A stretch of DNA of 26,924 bases from a virus, in the IMG/VR virus record IMGVR_UViG_3300046005_001267, positions 1 through 26,924 of that record; one strand, written 5' to 3'. The stretch's first letter is position 1, and the number at the start of each line of letters is the position of its first letter. Below are positions 23,749-26,924 of the stretch, one piece after another. Under the pieces are notes generated by a model. The model ran no database searches. It saw nothing but the letters and a program-made list of their open reading frames with translations, and had not been told where the DNA came from. Position numbers and translations under genes: made by a program.

Positions 23749-23753
23749 TTAAT

Positions 23754-24965
23754 ATGAGCTTTTGGGATACTGAACCACAAAAACCTGTCTTTGACTTTGA
23801 ATCTGAAAAAGCAAAGTTAAAAGAAAATATGGACTACCTTATGACAATGTCTGTTCAAGAACAAACGTTATATAAGAAGTGGGTTGAATTGCAAGAACCT
23901 ACAATGATTCAAGCAAAATCCCAAATCGCATCTTATTACGATTTACAATGGAAACCAACTGATATCAACAATAAGGAGCTAACGATAAAAGAAATTGAAT
24001 CGTTAGACCCTTACGTTGAGATTGTTGATGACCCGAAGGAATCTACTAAATGGGCAGCGGTAAGACGTATGATTCACACAATGGATTTTACAGCAAACCC
24101 TGGCCGTAATGTAAAGATTAATGTAAAGGATAGAGTGAGTGGAAAACTATTAGGACAAATTTCATTAGCATCCGATGTAACCGCTATGGGAGTTAGAGAT
24201 AACTTCATTGGTTGGACTAAGGATAATAAGTTTGTTGATGGTAAGTTAAACAATACTACTATCGCTTCTACTATTGTATGTACTCAACCATTAGGTTATA
24301 ACTTTTTAGGTGGTAAGTTAATCGCTATGATGACAACTACGCCGGAGGTTAGAGCATATTGGAAATCAAAGTATGATAATGTTTTGATTGCAGTAGGTAC
24401 AACATCTTTATATGGTATTCATTCACAATATAATGGTATTCCTTTATTTAAAACATTAGGTGAATCAGCTGGTAAGATTAGTTTAAAGCCGGATGATAAA
24501 TTCTATGACCCTTGGCATCAATGGATTAAGGAAAATCGTGCAGAGTGGTATAAACAAAATATCTCAGATGAGAGAGCTCGTAATGGTGCTAGTATGGGTT
24601 ATGAATCCAATGGACCTGTTAGTGGTATCAAACAAAAAATATTAAGTGCTATCTTCAAAGAGTGTGGTATTAAGGCAACTGAATATCATCACGGATTTAA
24701 GAGAGGTGTTTATATGGCTATGATGTATGAGAACGGATGTGAGTATCTTAGAAACGAAATTACCGAAGATAAATTAATTCTTAAAGATAAGTTTAAGCAA
24801 GGTACTGAATACATCAACAAATGGTGGAAGAAACATGCAATCAGTAGATATACAAAACTACATGATGAAGGAAGAATTAAACCTGAACACTTATTCTACA
24901 TAGATGCTATTGGAATTAGTTGGGAAGAAATGAAAGTAAAATACCTATCAGAAGTAGGGAGATAA
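23754..24965 (+). CDS. DUF4338/DruA-like protein
   Basis: The 403-residue protein has a central block that resembles DUF4338, the domain of DruA from the Druantia phage-defence system. The block reads GQISLASDV (135-142), RDNFIGWT (148-155), NFLGGKLIAMM (183-193), YWKSKYDNVLIAV (202-214), TTSLYGIHSQYNGIPLFK (216-233) and TLGESAGKI (234-242). The flanking N-terminal (1-110) and C-terminal (250-403, Trp/Tyr/Lys-rich) parts are not recognised. From memory, similar proteins occur in marine T4-like phages with no known role. It sits between the clamp and dUTPase genes, so a DNA-related function is likely. The Y-x-A-N-W region of DUF4338 resembles that of Mom-like enzymes, which may hint at a shared fold. 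The family call is by pattern and moderate. Confidence 0.5.
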   Translation: MSFWDTEPQKPVFDFESEKAKLKENMDYLMTMSVQEQTLYKKWVELQEPTMIQAKSQIASYYDLQWKPTDINNKELTIKEIESLDPYVEIVDDPKESTKWAAVRRMIHTMDFTANPGRNVKINVKDRVSGKLLGQISLASDVTAMGVRDNFIGWTKDNKFVDGKLNNTTIASTIVCTQPLGYNFLGGKLIAMMTTTPEVRAYWKSKYDNVLIAVGTTSLYGIHSQYNGIPLFKTLGESAGKISLKPDDKFYDPWHQWIKENRAEWYKQNISDERARNGASMGYESNGPVSGIKQKILSAIFKECGIKATEYHHGFKRGVYMAMMYENGCEYLRNEITEDKLILKDKFKQGTEYINKWWKKHAISRYTKLHDEGRIKPEHLFYIDAIGISWEEMKVKYLSEVGR

Positions 24966-24981
24966 AAATAAAACAAAAATT

Positions 24982-25341
24982 ATGGCAAAGGCTAAAAAAA
25001 CAAAAAAAGAAGAAGTAGTTGAACCAATTGCAGAATTACAATTAAAACAATCTGAAAAGTTAGAACAATGCGAATGGGTATTTCAATTTGATAATGATGA
25101 ACCTCAAATTTTTGCATGGACAAGCGAAGATATGACAAATGAAGAACCAACAGTAACATTTACAATATCCAATACTAAAGATGCATACATATCTTTTACA
25201 AATAAAGAAACTTTAAAGAAATTTAAATTATATGCTAGAGAATTAACTGATGCTGGTAAAAAATTAAGAGAATTTCAAACACAACAATCTGAATTAGTAA
25301 AAACAAATATAGAAAATGGAAGTACGAATAAAGAAGCTTAG
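24982..25341 (+). CDS. Unknown 119-residue protein with Lys-rich N-terminus
   Basis: The N-terminus is a basic Ala/Lys stretch (MAKAKKTKKEE), followed by an acidic middle with EWVFQFDNDEPQIFAW and PTVTFTISN strands. A charged helix (ETLKKFKLYARELTDAG) and a Gln/Asn-rich tail complete it. No known family is recognised. Its 3' end overlaps the dUTPase start by 26 bp, which suggests coupled translation. There is no signal peptide or membrane segment. A DNA- or replisome-binding accessory is possible from context only. Confidence 0.6.
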   Translation: MAKAKKTKKEEVVEPIAELQLKQSEKLEQCEWVFQFDNDEPQIFAWTSEDMTNEEPTVTFTISNTKDAYISFTNKETLKKFKLYARELTDAGKKLREFQTQQSELVKTNIENGSTNKEA

Positions 25342-25741
25342 TGAAAACGCAGTAATCCCAACTTATGCAAAAGATGGAGATGCTGGTATGGATTTAGTAG
25401 CAACTAGAATTATATCCAATACAACATTTGATGTTAGTTATGGTACTGATTTGGCAATGGAAATTCCTAACGGATTTGTAGGATTGGTATTTCCTCGTTC
25501 ATCGGTTAGAAAATATGAGTTAGCATTATCTAATTCAGTTGGTGTAATTGATAGTGGATATAGAGGTGAATTACAAGCTACATTTAAGAAGACAAACGGA
25601 TTAGATTCTCTTGCGTATAAAGTAGGAGATAGAATTGCACAAATTATGATTATTCCACATCCTCCGATTGAGTTTAAAGAAGTAAATGATTTATCTGATA
25701 CTGAAAGGGGTGATGGCGGATTTGGTTCAACTGGAAAATAA
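25316..25741 (+). CDS. dut: dUTP pyrophosphatase (trimeric dUTPase)
   Basis: All five motifs are present in 141 residues: motif 1 DGDAGMDL (20-27), motif 2 PRSSV (60-64), motif 3 GVIDSGYRGEL (76-86) with the catalytic Asp79, motif 4 GDRIAQIMI (104-112) and motif 5 RGDGGFGSTGK (131-141). It hydrolyses dUTP to dUMP and pyrophosphate. That keeps uracil out of DNA and feeds dTMP synthesis. The start overlaps the previous gene by 26 bp. It complements the class II reductase in phage nucleotide supply. No sign of loss of function. Confidence 0.95.
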   Translation: MEVRIKKLSENAVIPTYAKDGDAGMDLVATRIISNTTFDVSYGTDLAMEIPNGFVGLVFPRSSVRKYELALSNSVGVIDSGYRGELQATFKKTNGLDSLAYKVGDRIAQIMIIPHPPIEFKEVNDLSDTERGDGGFGSTGK

Positions 25742-25751
25742 AAAATAAAAT

Positions 25752-26693
25752 ATGTTTATAGAACAAACGGAAGAAAAGGTAAATAATAATTTATGGGTAG
25801 AGAAGTATCGCCCAACAAAGCTTGTTGATTATGTAGGTAACGAACATCTAAAATCAAAAGTAGAAGGTTATTTAGAAACAGGTGAAATTCCACATTTACT
25901 TTTGTACGGAAAAGCCGGTACTGGTAAAACAACATTAGCAAAGTTAATTGTAAAATCAATTGAATGTGATTATATGATTATCAACGCATCTTCGGAAAAT
26001 AATGTTGATACTGTAAGAAATAAAGTAACTAACTTTGCATCTTCAATGGGATTCAAACCATTTAAGATTATTATATTGGATGAGTTTGATTATATGACTC
26101 ACAACGCACAAGCTATCTTAAGAAACTTAATGGAAACATTTTCAGCACATTGCCGTTTCATATTAACTTGTAACTATGTTGAGAAAGTAATTGACCCGAT
26201 TCAAAGTAGATGTCAATCATTTCAAATTGTACCTCCAACTAAAAAAGATGTTGCTATGCAAATTAGTAAAATCTTAAAGAATGAGGAGATTGAATTTGAA
26301 GTAAAGGATTTAGTTCCAATTATTGACGCAGCTTATCCTGATATTCGTAAGGTGATTAATACTTGCCAATTGAATTCAATTAAAGGTAAGTTGAAAGTAG
26401 ATGTACAAAATCTATTAGAGAATGATTATAGAAATAAAATTATTGACATCCTATCTTCAAAAGATGATAAGAGAAACAAATATATGAAAGTAAGACAAGC
26501 TCTTATTGATTCTAAAGTTACGGATTTTACCGATTTATATACAATGTTATATGATAAGGTGGATGAGTATGGTGGAGAAAATACGGCAAATGTAATCTTA
26601 CTATTAGGTGATGGCGTAAATAAATCAGCAGTAGCAATTGATAAAGAAATTCCAGCAGCAGCTACATTAATTCAAATTTTAAATATTATATAA
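25752..26693 (+). CDS. 44: Clamp loader ATPase subunit, T4 gp44-like
   Basis: The 313-residue AAA+ protein is near T4 gp44 (319) in length. Walker A is GKAGTGKT (53-60), Walker B is IIILDEFD (107-113), the SRC motif is QSRC (151-154), and the N-terminus holds WVEKYRP, all typical of clamp loaders. It opens the gp45-like ring and places it on primer ends using ATP. The partner gp62 is not in the window and may lie downstream. It follows the dUTPase by 10 bp. Its stop overlaps the next start (TAATG). A cellular RFC/DnaX origin is less likely given the short length and phage context. Confidence 0.93.
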   Translation: MFIEQTEEKVNNNLWVEKYRPTKLVDYVGNEHLKSKVEGYLETGEIPHLLLYGKAGTGKTTLAKLIVKSIECDYMIINASSENNVDTVRNKVTNFASSMGFKPFKIIILDEFDYMTHNAQAILRNLMETFSAHCRFILTCNYVEKVIDPIQSRCQSFQIVPPTKKDVAMQISKILKNEEIEFEVKDLVPIIDAAYPDIRKVINTCQLNSIKGKLKVDVQNLLENDYRNKIIDILSSKDDKRNKYMKVRQALIDSKVTDFTDLYTMLYDKVDEYGGENTANVILLLGDGVNKSAVAIDKEIPAAATLIQILNII

Positions 26694-26924
26694 TGGCTAA
26701 CATTTTAGGAGCAGGTGGACAACCAATAGGAGGACAAGAAGAAAAACCAATACCTTTAGAAAAAACTGAAGCAATCGGATGTAAGAAATGTGGTGGTGAG
26801 ATTTTCGTACAAGGGTTTGGATTTCGTAAGATTTCAAAGTTATTAACTGGTAAACCAAAAGATGAAGTATTACCCGTAGAGTTATTCTTATGTGGTGATT
26901 GTGGTGAAGTATTAAATGAATTAT
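26693..26924 (+). CDS. Zinc-ribbon protein, 5' part (runs off the right edge)
   Basis: The first 77 codons are visible and the frame stays open to the edge. After a Gly-rich start (MANILGAGGQPIGG), two Cys pairs form a zinc ribbon: CKKCGGE and, about 36 residues later, CGDCGE. It starts by TAATG overlap with the clamp-loader gene, so it is part of the same operon. Such ribbons bind nucleic acid or RNA polymerase. A transcription role is possible, but nothing seen links it to gp33 or gp55. Confidence 0.7.
   Translation, partial: MANILGAGGQPIGGQEEKPIPLEKTEAIGCKKCGGEIFVQGFGFRKISKLLTGKPKDEVLPVELFLCGDCGEVLNEL

Noticed and set aside
1-26924. tRNA genes, CRISPR arrays, integrase or transposase genes
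   Set aside because: No cloverleaf-like sequence, regular direct-repeat array or recombinase motif was seen in any intergenic stretch or ORF.

Overview
The window is a piece of a tailed, T4-related phage that appears to infect a Bacteroidota (Flavobacteriia/Cytophagia-like) host. The T4 link is the core replication set: a gp32-like single-strand binding protein, UvsX, RNase H, a gp41-like helicase, family B polymerase gp43, clamp gp45 and clamp loader gp44. The host inference rests on promoters of the Bacteroidota form (TTTGG, 19 bp, TATATTTG), start codons with little Shine-Dalgarno sequence, an AT-rich composition, and two proteins typical of that phylum (a histone H1-like protein and a DUF5522 protein). 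Every gene I accept is on the + strand.

Layout. 1-661: 3' part of a family A DNA polymerase-like gene. 701-8028: a late-looking block with a secreted NUC1-type nuclease, a 1534-residue multidomain protein, a small unknown protein, a GH19 endolysin, and a 241-residue protein that shares a module with the giant protein. It closes with a strong terminator at 8033-8064. 8066-12924: tandem promoters, then SSB, uvsX, RNase H, replicative helicase and the histone-like gene, closed by a second terminator. 12925-15384: a structured leader, then an adenosylcobalamin-dependent (class II) ribonucleotide reductase, a DUF5522 protein and thioredoxin. 15406-18554: an apparent DNA-modification island with a small HTH protein, two paralogous Mom-like acyltransferases separated by a small gene with its own promoter, and a GT-B glycosyltransferase. 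18576-21098: DNA polymerase B. 21200-22804: a GHKL ATPase fused to a PD-(D/E)XK nuclease, flanked on both sides by the same promoter type. 22872-26924: clamp, small unknown, DUF4338/DruA-like protein, small unknown, dUTPase, clamp loader and a zinc-ribbon protein cut by the window edge.

How the genes fit together. The replisome proteins, the dNTP supply (class II RNR with its thioredoxin reductant, plus dUTPase) and the putative DNA-modifying enzymes form one replication and modification programme, probably driven by the TTTGG-N19-TATATTTG promoters. The lysis and virion-type genes carry a different upstream motif, ATATTTATAG, which may be the late promoter. Both motifs occur in tandem before the SSB gene.

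Most unusual points: the duplicated Mom-like genes next to a glycosyltransferase; the GHKL-nuclease fusion inside the replication cluster; the strongly conserved spacer in the promoter family; a histone H1-like protein in a phage; and the giant protein carrying ParB-like and nuclease-like signatures. No tRNA, CRISPR array, integrase or transposase was seen. All functional names come from reading motifs by eye, without database searches.
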